Positions 11,301 through 18,960 of a DNA stretch of 64,000 bases are shown here, piece after piece. Under the pieces are notes generated by a model. The model worked only from the letters and a program-made list of their open reading frames with translations. It made no database searches and was not told the origin of the DNA. The translations under genes and the position numbers were made by a program. The DNA comes from Symbiodinium kawagutii. Taxonomy: Eukaryota; Sar; Dinophyceae; Suessiales; Symbiodiniaceae. The stretch is taken from positions 695,676 to 759,675 of the forward strand of contig VSDK01012688.1 of NCBI GenBank assembly GCA_009767595.1, written 5' to 3'. How positions within the stretch are numbered: the first letter of the stretch is position 1; each line of letters begins with the position of its first letter.

Positions 11301-11460
11301 TCAACAGAGCCAACAGCAAACCAATGCACAGGTGTCAGGTCAGGTCACTCATTTGAAGAAACAGTTTGATTGCGTTGAACAGAAGATAGATGTCAAGTTT
11401 GAGGATCAGATGGAGAAGATTGATGCACTCCTCTCCAAACGCCTCAAACTGAATGAGTGA
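8125..11460 (+). CDS. LINE ORF1-like protein with Ulp1/C48-like peptidase signature and C-terminal coiled coil
   Basis: 1111 aa from ATG 8125. The frame is open from 8050, after a TGA at 8047-8049. Residues 1-220 are Pro/Ser/Glu-rich and look disordered. Around residues 340-450 a peptidase-like segment has His379-Trp (GHWIPICMHID), then Gln424 and Cys430 in GQKFAHDCGF. The order His...Gln-x5-Cys-Gly fits Ulp1/C48 peptidases, where the oxyanion Gln also lies six residues before the Cys. The usual catalytic Asp position appears to be Thr or Ser (GFTTS), so the acid is missing or is Asp388/Glu391. Residues about 870-950 contain FRIGPLPWGT, a possible RNA-binding fold. From about 999 to the end the protein is Gln/Glu/Lys-rich with heptad spacing, as in trimeric LINE ORF1 coiled coils. 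The likely role is RNA binding and RNP assembly, plus possible isopeptidase or polyprotein cleavage. Confidence 0.85.
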   Translation: MGSQSLNFASPLHMHLEHLRSQVRSMRRACMKPRPASKALPDPPRAMPAPSTAVLDGPSPGQVPQVTGPGPLAIEDHVAHGVSTDETDSEDSPSHPTVNQVDPHESTGPVDLQGTQVSPVYSSTGGIMSFAVQVSESKRIRVESSVVISPTAPWTQLPASSAAPSPCPEGIPKPVETCSEEPSEATEETELLAIEDIQPQVDQDQPQDQAIEPKFTRHWVRVCTDQDNFQCHWIPTQLTSTVGQLVCAEADLQDQGLMKAVDAMGNLVPPSCPVQDGEIYQIVPVASERGPDFHEPCVMTVQERLEHLWAQRGWTSNDEMDFYLSQLFICGAAVTTPCIVLLSAEVFPTVLDQWITSNLERADPDAHQQVFTTILFEGHWIPICMHIDGTEIGFTTSPAGATLMQVVPEVVGGIYPVHAVFMGQKFAHDCGFQCISWIESLSCGSPVATMCTPKQATTYRSAYEYHLRSSNSHTEFDCWFGGAKDSKLMDSLKTLLEQHGVATGRVHACADMLVSTLGLQSVANALASPRPWRDLKARANQHNPPVQIVMSDELKLAIEKRIGEGQTFGRKQNKVKHVPKQKPTIKLTPDQLIIPKDIFVQEDGNPVNQITMQQVNKDSRGIALATVDEAAPFSQLREALSKEGLAIILIDHDDPRVTPNLTRVKFPAHYSGTNEPVLLTGALLQLGTQPVTRRMPKDMTSIEEIQTHAIRILVYQDQYPHSWKSFQEGPVKQVLALEMFQHEEDHQVLDVWDRQWLDQNFRRTSPSEAFLFAFMIRVTDALLSKILEASGTGGIYTEPRSACGRQPSSEFRVIWLPRRGFGETKLAKQTTSQRCFLVRNGNRFGLRVSVTDAQAVHKFHRDDDYLEGSKQTFRIGPLPWGTTKNSLQAVLRQWGWEANAGQPQGQVPGAPGVFWTATSAKQPSHWVFTMSHGDVLITCKDEKPSNPAMPKAVIASDKTWKAMQSHTPAAPRAPATDPWLTSDPWGKRSHSEAKTVDQTKLSQIETKLMQKIEDQFASRTKAEDVDMEASQSERFQHLESQVRQLTENVQQMGQNLSSFQQSQQQTNAQVSGQVTHLKKQFDCVEQKIDVKFEDQMEKIDALLSKRLKLNE
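11458..11460 (+). other. Single TGA between ORF1 and ORF2 in one continuous frame
   Basis: ORF1 ends at this TGA. The following codons (CAC AGT GCG TTG AGC) stay open into ORF2 with no other stop, and the first ATG is 54 nt downstream. Translation of ORF2 could come from stop readthrough, from reinitiation at 11515, or from a separate mRNA. Confidence 0.8.
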
Positions 11461-11514
11461 CACAGTGCGTTGAGCCACACTGCATGTGTGAGCATCCCGC
11501 TCACGAATTCATTT

Positions 11515-14500
11515 ATGTGGGCCATTTTGCTTCTCAGCATCCAGCTGAGGATTGGGGAAGCTGAACATCCGGGGCCCAATGCATCCTCGGATTTCATCAC
11601 CATCGGTGCGATTAATCCCACAGGTTTGCTACACAAGGGGAGCAGCATACCTTCGTTACCAGGTACAGACGCCTCCATATGGGGCGTGTCGGAGACCCAA
11701 CTCTCCGCGCCAGGCATTCGTCGATTCAAAGATGAGTTGAGATACCATGCCAAATCCTTTTCCATGTTCCATAGCGCCCCAGCCCCTCTAAGGACGCACA
11801 GTTTCGGAGCCATAGCAGGGAAGCCAGTGGGGACTGCCTTTGTCACCAATGTTCCTAGCCGTTCGCTTGCGCCTTCCTGGACCAGGGAAGATTGGAACCA
11901 GTCACGTTTTGCACTCAACACCTTTTTAGTTCATCAGCATTGGGTGCACGGTGCCGTCCTTTATGGTAAGGCACATCTTGCAGAGTCACAAGCAGTCAAA
12001 GACGAAACCAACCGCCTTTTGCAGATTTTGGTAGACCGCCTTGCCACCCAGATGCAAGGGAAGCGTTTCATCATGGGGGACTTCAACCAACTGGATGGTT
12101 CTCTTCCAGCCACCAAGTTCCTCTATGACCAAGGATGGAGAGAAATCCAGGATCTCCATCACAGCAAGACCGGCCAAGCTCCCCTTCCAACTTGTAAGGG
12201 GAAAACCAGAAAAGATTTTGTTTGGCTTAGCCCGGAGTTAGTCCAGTTTCATGTTTCCACTTTTGTTCATCCCACCACGTTTAAGGACCATGCAGTTTTG
12301 GGAGCTTTCTTCCATCGCTTCGGTTCCCCTGAACAGGTACCTTTGTGGAGGCAGCCCAAGCCTTTTGACTGGGACAACATCCGAACCCTGCCAGTAGGAT
12401 CTTTCAAAGCAGACCCATCGGAGCGACGCCCTTGTCAGTCCATTGCCAAAGAGTTTGAGGCCAGAGTTCGCCAACAGGCCAAGGTACCCATCACACCCCT
12501 GCAGCTGGGTCGGTCAGCCACTTTGACCACGGTGAACATGCCCGAATACTCCCGTCCTGCCCCTGTGGGACGACATGGTGATAGGGCCCCTCTTTTCCAT
12601 GGCACTTCACTCAGATACAATCAGTGGTTTAAGCAACTCAGACGCCTTGAAGCTTATGCCAGAGGTAACCCAGATGTGTTGTTGAACCCAACGCAACTAG
12701 CTCACCGACACAGAGAATGGCGAGCCATCCGCCATGCGAGTGGTTTCCCTGCAGGTTTTGTAGCATGGTGGAGCTCCTACCACCTGAAGCCTCCTTTGGT
12801 ACCTGAGCATCTCCCAGTTGAGCCCCTTGACCTTGGAGCTGCCAGGGTGCTCCGTGATACCTTCGAGCAAGCCTTTCGATCGTTGGAACAAACCTTGATC
12901 AATGAGCTTCAAACCAAAGCTAGAGCCAACCGTGCCGCTGACCCAAACAAGGTTTTCCAGGATGTACGAAAGCCTCGTGTGTCACCTGTTCAAATGCTTG
13001 AGGAGATGGAGCAAGCCACAGTCATTGCCATCAACGCAGAAGACTCGGCCATCGAGTTCAGCCCCTTGGGTGCCCTTGCCAAGGAGGTCCCCATCGCTCA
13101 CAGCCAAGGTGAGATAGCAGTAATCCAGAAAACCGAGGACACCCTCTATGTTGAGGACGTCTCACTGTTCTCTGTCGGGGACAAGCTTACCCAACATGAA
13201 CCCATAGGTCACCTAGCTGCCTTGTTCGAGAAATTTGGATCAGCTTGGAGCGCCAGATGGGACAAGCACAAGCACACCCCGGACTCCAAATGGTCGGACA
13301 TGGAACGTTTCCTTGAGACCGCCTTTCCACCCACTCCTCCTTGGACTTACCAGCCCATCACATACGAGCAGTGGATCGCTAACCTGAAGCTGAAGCGCAC
13401 CAAATCGGCAGCCGGCCCAGATGGTTGGTCTCGTGCCGATCTCCTTCAACTTCCCCAGGATTTAACACAAGGAATCCTGGATGTTATCAACAAGGTAGAG
13501 TGCGGATTAGAGTGGCCCGAAGAGATGCGCACCGGCATCATCCATGCCCTTGAGAAGCACTCACAGGCTTCCTCAGTCAATGATTATCGACCGATAACGG
13601 TGTACTCTTTGATTTACCGTAATTGGAGTTCCATCCGTAGCAAAGAAGCATTGAAGCATTTTCTTTCGCATATGCCGTCAGAGTGTTATGGCAATGCACC
13701 GGGGCGCACTGCGCAAGACGTCTGGTACACAATCCAGATGCGCCTGGAAGACCACTACTTCACCGGAATCCACTTATCTGGTTGCATGCTAGATTTGGTG
13801 AAATGCTTCAACCACCTACCTCGCAAGGTGCTGCTTCTTACGTGTGCTAGACTAGGCATGCCACGAGAGATCCTTTCAGCGTGGCATAGCTTCCTCGGTT
13901 GCATGACACGTAGGTTTCATATTCGGGGAGGCACCGGACCAGCGATGCCATCATCAGCTGGGTTTCCGGAGGGGTGTGGATTAAGCGTTGTTGCCATGTG
14001 TGCCTGCAATATCCTCGCTGATCGATGGCTCCATCATCACGTGGATCAGACATCCTTGATAACTTACGTGGACAATTGGGAACTAGTGTCCACTTCCGCA
14101 GTTCACCTCACCCAAGCCTTCTTAGCAATCCAATCTTTCGTGCAGGCCATGGACCTGCTGATCGATGATAAGAAAACCTTCTTTTGGTCCACAGAACCCC
14201 AAGCCAGGGCCCGGTTCAAAGACCAGAATAGGAAACTCGAAGCCTATTCCCGTGACCTAGGTGGCCATGTCCAGTACTCCCGCCAGACAACCAATGCAGT
14301 CATCACCCAGAAGATTGACTCCTTTCAAGAAAGGTGGGTCTGGTTTGCCAGATCCCATGCCTCACGTGCCCAGAAGTTGCGTGCAGTCGTCAGTTCAGCA
14401 TGGCCAAACGTGTTGCATGCAGTTTCATCAGTTCATTTAGGAGATCAACACCTTGCTCACCTGCGCACCGCAGTCGCCAGGTGCACCAAAGATGCCAAGC

Positions 14501-16356
14501 CGGGCACCTCCCCTTCGTTGGTTTTGTCATTGTTTGAACATGTCAGGCACGACCCCGGGTACTGGGCCTTGCTTAACACAGTCAAGGACTTTCGTGCCCA
14601 CACAACCTTCGAATATGGAGCCATCATACTGGATGACTTGAATGCTGCAGACAGAAAACGCCCCAAGCCAGGACCATGTTCTGTGTTGTTGGAAAGATTG
14701 CATGCAGTTGGCTGGAGGTGGTTGTCACACACCTTCGTCGACCAGTGGGACATGCCCATTGATCTTTGGGGATGCTGTTTTCAGGAGCTCTCCATCAGGT
14801 TGAGTGAGGCCTGGCACATGCATATCTCCGCCCTTCATTCCCATCGACAAACATTCACAGGCATGGAGAACACACACGTGGCTATCACCAAGAGGACCGT
14901 TCCCCCAGAGGGCACCCAGAGATCCATCTTGCGACGAAACATGACAGGCACGTTTCTCACAGCTGACCACCTCACACATCGTGACCCTTCCAAGACAGAT
15001 GCATGTCAATTCTGCGGTCAGCATGACTCGCAGGAACACCGCATCTGGCATTGTCCGGCCCTTGAATCAGCCCGTGCTAGCTGCCCACCTGAGGTCAGAC
15101 GAGAAGTGTTGGATATGCCTTTGGCAGTGAGATGCCATGGGTGGTTCCCAATACCACGGTCGTTGCTTCCTTTTCGTAAGTACTTGCTGACCGAGGTCCC
15201 GGATAGTACTAGAAGTTTCTCGTGGCCACCTTTGATGCCTGCCTTTTTGGATTTGTTCACAGATGGAGCTTGCCACAACGCCAACTGTGTTTTTTCCCGG
15301 GTAGTGTCATGGGGGCTATCCCTAGCTTCCAATCCTAACTGCTTTGCACCCATCGCATCCGGAGTGACCCCAGGGTTTGTGCAGACCATCAATCGAGGTG
15401 AACTGACAGCCGCCATTGCCGCCTTCCGTTTTGCCATTCAAGCACAGAAGCCCTTCCGACTTTGGACTGACTCACAATATGTCATCGGGGTTTTTGCCAG
15501 GTTCGCCCAGCGGTTTAGTGTCGGTAACATTTTGAACCGGGTCAACCATGATTTGATAGAGCAAGCCTTTGAGCTCTGGCAGCAAGCCAGCCACCTTTTC
15601 CAGGGTAGCTTCAAAGTGATGAGTCACCAAGACCATGCCACCCTCGTGGGATGTGAAGCATGGGTTTGCGAAGGCAACGACCATGCAGATGCAGTGGCCA
15701 AGTCAGCCCTCGCTAACCACCCTCGCCTGCTAGAGTTGAGTGATCGTTTGAGGAAAGAACTTGACCACCTGCATCATTTAAGCCTTCATACACATAACAT
15801 GATGATTGCGGTAGGAGAACTTGCAATCAGCCTTACTAAGTCTGTCACGCTGCCAGATCCTTCCGTCGAGCTGCCTCCGGAGCGAGTCCAGATGCAACCT
15901 TGGAAGTTCCCCAGCGAGCTGCCACCCGGAACGGAACGTTTTTTCATTCCAGAGTGGGACACCCTCCACCGATGGAACGAATCCCTGCACGAGGCGGGGG
16001 ACACGTATCGTTGGAGTTGGTACCAGCTGTATACAGATTTTTTCCTGGAAACAAACCTGCGAGGGCCGTGGTATAGCCACGCAACAAAGAGATGGGAGGG
16101 TCAGTTGACTTTCCCTTCAGACACCAACTTCGTGAAACGCTGCCGATGGTTCACCACTTTCTTTGGCAACTTGGCCAAGGCTCTTCATCAACCTCTGCCT
16201 GTGACTTACTGCAAGCCAGATTGCCCACTGTTGGGTTTCTGGATCAATACTTTGACCGTGACAGTTTCCCCAGCACGACATCGACGAGTGCTGGAATGGA
16301 TGCAGCAGTGGAGTTCGTCCTACTACATCTCCAAAGACTTGCAGCAGATTCCCTGA
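11515..16356 (+). CDS. LINE ORF2 polyprotein: APE endonuclease, reverse transcriptase, CCHC, RNase H
   Basis: 1613 aa from ATG 11515, the first ATG after the ORF1 stop. Residues 1-21 form a Leu-rich segment ending GEAEHPGP. The APE endonuclease covers about 25-270: Glu60 (SETQ), Asp189 and Asn191 (GDFN), Asp234, Asp258-His259 (KDH). The RT covers about 610-900: KSAAGPDGW near 630, motif A Asp760 (LDLVKCFN), motif B GFPEGCGLS at 816, motif C YVDN with Asp853. The second motif C Asp is Asn854, which is unusual. A zinc motif C1164-x2-C1167-x7-H1175-x4-C1180 follows. RNase H has all four acidic residues: Asp1250 (FTDGA), Glu1296 (RGELT), Asp1319 (WTDSQ), Asp1392 (HADA). About 200 further residues are unassigned. 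The enzyme would nick the target, prime on it, copy the element RNA and remove the RNA strand. The coding frame is the same as ORF1. Confidence 0.95.
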   Translation: MWAILLLSIQLRIGEAEHPGPNASSDFITIGAINPTGLLHKGSSIPSLPGTDASIWGVSETQLSAPGIRRFKDELRYHAKSFSMFHSAPAPLRTHSFGAIAGKPVGTAFVTNVPSRSLAPSWTREDWNQSRFALNTFLVHQHWVHGAVLYGKAHLAESQAVKDETNRLLQILVDRLATQMQGKRFIMGDFNQLDGSLPATKFLYDQGWREIQDLHHSKTGQAPLPTCKGKTRKDFVWLSPELVQFHVSTFVHPTTFKDHAVLGAFFHRFGSPEQVPLWRQPKPFDWDNIRTLPVGSFKADPSERRPCQSIAKEFEARVRQQAKVPITPLQLGRSATLTTVNMPEYSRPAPVGRHGDRAPLFHGTSLRYNQWFKQLRRLEAYARGNPDVLLNPTQLAHRHREWRAIRHASGFPAGFVAWWSSYHLKPPLVPEHLPVEPLDLGAARVLRDTFEQAFRSLEQTLINELQTKARANRAADPNKVFQDVRKPRVSPVQMLEEMEQATVIAINAEDSAIEFSPLGALAKEVPIAHSQGEIAVIQKTEDTLYVEDVSLFSVGDKLTQHEPIGHLAALFEKFGSAWSARWDKHKHTPDSKWSDMERFLETAFPPTPPWTYQPITYEQWIANLKLKRTKSAAGPDGWSRADLLQLPQDLTQGILDVINKVECGLEWPEEMRTGIIHALEKHSQASSVNDYRPITVYSLIYRNWSSIRSKEALKHFLSHMPSECYGNAPGRTAQDVWYTIQMRLEDHYFTGIHLSGCMLDLVKCFNHLPRKVLLLTCARLGMPREILSAWHSFLGCMTRRFHIRGGTGPAMPSSAGFPEGCGLSVVAMCACNILADRWLHHHVDQTSLITYVDNWELVSTSAVHLTQAFLAIQSFVQAMDLLIDDKKTFFWSTEPQARARFKDQNRKLEAYSRDLGGHVQYSRQTTNAVITQKIDSFQERWVWFARSHASRAQKLRAVVSSAWPNVLHAVSSVHLGDQHLAHLRTAVARCTKDAKPGTSPSLVLSLFEHVRHDPGYWALLNTVKDFRAHTTFEYGAIILDDLNAADRKRPKPGPCSVLLERLHAVGWRWLSHTFVDQWDMPIDLWGCCFQELSIRLSEAWHMHISALHSHRQTFTGMENTHVAITKRTVPPEGTQRSILRRNMTGTFLTADHLTHRDPSKTDACQFCGQHDSQEHRIWHCPALESARASCPPEVRREVLDMPLAVRCHGWFPIPRSLLPFRKYLLTEVPDSTRSFSWPPLMPAFLDLFTDGACHNANCVFSRVVSWGLSLASNPNCFAPIASGVTPGFVQTINRGELTAAIAAFRFAIQAQKPFRLWTDSQYVIGVFARFAQRFSVGNILNRVNHDLIEQAFELWQQASHLFQGSFKVMSHQDHATLVGCEAWVCEGNDHADAVAKSALANHPRLLELSDRLRKELDHLHHLSLHTHNMMIAVGELAISLTKSVTLPDPSVELPPERVQMQPWKFPSELPPGTERFFIPEWDTLHRWNESLHEAGDTYRWSWYQLYTDFFLETNLRGPWYSHATKRWEGQLTFPSDTNFVKRCRWFTTFFGNLAKALHQPLPVTYCKPDCPLLGFWINTLTVTVSPARHRRVLEWMQQWSSSYYISKDLQQIP
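11554..11577 (+). other. 2A-like motif at the ORF2 N-terminus
   Basis: Residues 14-21 of ORF2 read GEAEHPGP and follow a Leu/Ile-rich stretch (AILLLSIQLRI). This resembles the 2A ribosome-skipping consensus D-V/I-E-x-N-P-G-P with Asp to Glu, Val to Ala and the key Asn to His. 2A-like sequences are known at the N-termini of some APE-type LINE proteins. Activity with His in place of Asn is uncertain. Confidence 0.45.
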
Positions 16357-16368
16357 CCGCTAAGCGGT
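16356..16368 (+). other. Small hairpin at the ORF2 stop codon
   Basis: ACCGC-TAA-GCGGT is a perfect 5-bp stem with a 3-nt loop, starting at the last base of the ORF2 TGA. It could be part of a 3' RNA structure recognised by the RT, but it is short and may be chance. Confidence 0.4.
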
Positions 16369-16441
16369 GTTCATTTTGGGGAGCGGGACCAGTCTGCTAA
16401 CCCTAGCCGTCGGCTCGCACCAGATCGGAAAAGCGGAAAAG
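16357..16441 (+). other. 3' UTR and tail of the LINE
   Basis: 85 nt after ORF2, ending in two tandem CGGAAAAG units (16426-16433 and 16434-16441) that abut the right duplication. Short tandem 3' repeats in place of poly(A) are typical of several LINE clades. There is no AATAAA signal. Confidence 0.8.
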
Positions 16442-16457
16442 TGATCATATTGGCGAA
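16442..16457 (+). repeat. Right target site duplication of the LINE
   Basis: Second copy of the 16-bp duplication, directly after the CGGAAAAG tail. Removing the element and one copy restores a continuous palindrome in the flanking DNA, which is independent support for the boundary. Confidence 0.9.
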
Positions 16458-16459
16458 TA

Positions 16460-16478
16460 ATCATCCTAGTAAGCATCA
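16460..16478 (+). repeat. Right arm of the palindromic insertion target
   Basis: Exact 19-nt reverse complement of 6375-6393, now separated from it by the 10-kb LINE. Confidence 0.85.
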
Positions 16479-16560
16479 TTAACCCATGATTATATTCGCC
16501 AATAATCATTACTAGGATGATTATATTGGCTAATAATGATCAAAATGATGAGTTTATCAT
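16479..16560 (+). repeat. Second, imperfect copy of the TTGGCGAA palindrome
   Basis: Just after the insertion site, the words TTCGCCAA, CTAGGATGAT and TTGGCTAA recur in inverted arrangement. The target was therefore part of a small cluster of AT-rich foldback repeats, not a single palindrome. Confidence 0.6.
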
Positions 16561-18842
16561 ATTTTGCTTGTGAGTATGGTATTACCGTGGTACCACCTTC
16601 CCAAAACGATGACGACTTGAATCAAGAACCCAACCAGCTTGCGGGCGCAACGTTTTGGATACCCATTTGTTGATAATGTATTAGTTAGTTTGGTACTAGA
16701 GACAGCTCTTTTGGCCTCGATGAAAACCATGATTCCAGATGCGTAGATCAAGAGCCTCAGAATTCGCCGCAAGTCCTACATATCGATGCCCAAAGCCAAT
16801 ATCTTTGGTGGATATTCAGACATTCCATGATCACAACAGTCTGAGGAATCAGCAACTGCGTTTTTGTTGGGTGCAGTTGGTGCAGTAGTTCCTTTTGGAT
16901 GGAGGTATGGACAATGCAATCAACTCACAACCAGGTTTATGATCGTGTCCCAGCTTAGTGTCAAGCCAGTGTTTGCCACCGAGTTTTCAGCACAGTCGGC
17001 ATTTGTTGGGTCCAACCTGTCTTGAAATAATGAATGATGTAGCCCGAGGTATTCGATAACCGCTATGTAAAGGAGTTACGGTGTTGGAGCGTAGTCGTAA
17101 GGTTGGTTGTGGTTAACAACAAGGGTTCGTTGTGAAACCATGGAATTTTCATGATGCAAACAGATCATTTTAAACACTCCAGTTGCTCATTCGCCAACGT
17201 CTAACCATAGGCAATCAATCAATTTTATGACCGAAGTTGGGGAGTGGGGCTGGTGTGATGTGTGGAACACATGTTCAAAATCACTGAGGTCAATCATGCC
17301 GTTGGAGGTTATGAAGCTTCAACCGCCGATGTTTTTTTGCACTTGGGTAGTTAGACTAAGAGATGCAAATACATGATGAAGCCAGCGTTCTACAAGTAGA
17401 AAATCCATATTGGCCCATTCACAAATATTGTTTGCCTGTTGAGCTGCTTGCCCCAGCGGATTGATCCCAGGAAACCAGCAGCATTTTGATGAGAGGCGTG
17501 AGAGACAGGGATTTCTGATGGTTTCTGACACTGTGAAAGCCCAGTTGTCAGCAAACCAACTGTCATTTCTTAGCAAATCACCTATCAATAAGCAGCCCGG
17601 GAGGCTTGTCCGAGAGCGAAAGGAAAGTAAGGAAGTCAGAACGTCATCATGCAATGGTGAAAGATCTTGAGGGCACCTACCAGGTTTGCAGCTGTGGTAG
17701 CAGACTGCACCAACGATTTTTTGCCATGGAGGTTTATTCCATGTAATCAACCAAGGCAGTGTCATGCATTGCACAGATAGATCAGATAAGGATGTCGCGA
17801 ATGATTATCAACTATACATATCTACAAATCAGTAGGTACAAAAACCGTTGTTGGTTGATTTCTGTGAGATTTTATAGCACCCCAGTAAAGCAGGAGCAAT
17901 GGCAGCTGCAGTCTGCTGAAAAAGTAATGAAAACAAATCCCACCCAGAAACCCATAGAACTGGTGAGGTCAGCTGCGATGCCGCAATGAACATCCCTCAG
18001 CTGTTACGCATGGTTGTTATTGTTGAAGGCTTACTTAGGCCCGGCCCGACTCACAATCACCATCACCATGAAGTTAGCCAACCACCGTTTAACATTATCA
18101 ACCACCATTTAAACCAATAGATGGCGATCTTTCAGTACACCATTATTAAACCATTGCCACTATTCATTAAACCATTCTCCACCACCATTTAACCAATAAC
18201 CATTCATCCATAGCTGGTTGACCCTGGGTCACCGATCATCATCAAGGCATCACTATTAAGAACTATCGACCATCATGAACCATCATTCACAATTGCTAAC
18301 CATGAATTTCTACCATTCCCCATGATTAGGCATGAGAAATCTTGCTCAACTATCATTAATCTTTGATTCTTTTTGGACCATGATGAAGCATGAGCCCTTG
18401 AAATTGATTATATAACGAAATGCAAACCATTGATTTTCATCAACCATTGATCAACCATTGCCAACCATCAGTTTAAACCGTTGCCTAGGCGACCAAGTGC
18501 TGGAAAGCCTTGGGCCTACAGACCTTCGGGAGGCTGGGATGAAGTGGTAGCGCCACTAGTATGGTGCAGTATCAATGTAGCACCCTCGGCTGCTGTTGGC
18601 AAGTCGATCAATGACATTGTTACCATAATACCTTACTAGATCATACTAGATCCTACTAGTGCATCAGTGTGCTAATTGTCAATGATGTAATGCCCACTTT
18701 TGGTGCTGCTGCATATTGAAATAAGATGCGACGATGACATAAGCAGTAATTGTCACATCAAGGGTTCTAAAGGAGGAGCCACTCATCTTCGGCAATGTAG
18801 ATTCAAGCACAAGCGATGCTGTACATTGCTACACTAAAAAGA

Positions 18843-18960
18843 CATAGATGTATGTATATATGTAAATATATATATATGTATATATATATGTATATACTTT
18901 ATGATATATTATATTTATATAATGTTATATATAGCAATAAATATAAATACTATTAAATAG
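18843..18960. repeat. TA-rich microsatellite
   Basis: ATATATGTATATATATATGT-type sequence grading into TATTATATTTATATAATG. Confidence 0.9.

Larger units (their letters stand above)
6406..16441 (+). mobile_element. Full-length-looking LINE (non-LTR retrotransposon) carrying a DNA methyltransferase gene
   Basis: The element is about 10.0 kb. It has an 83-nt leader, three long + strand ORFs (methyltransferase, ORF1-like, ORF2 polyprotein) and an 85-nt trailer ending in two 8-bp CGGAAAAG units. An exact 16-bp duplication abuts both ends (6390-6405 and 16442-16457), as expected from target-primed reverse transcription. ORF2 has APE endonuclease, RT and RNase H, the order found in I/Jockey/L2-type LINEs. 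Retrotransposons with captured C5 methyltransferases have been reported in dinoflagellates and charophytes, so the combination is known. All three ORFs are free of internal stops, which suggests recent insertion. The methyltransferase frame stays open across the 5' end, so slight 5' truncation of a longer master copy cannot be excluded. Confidence 0.93.
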
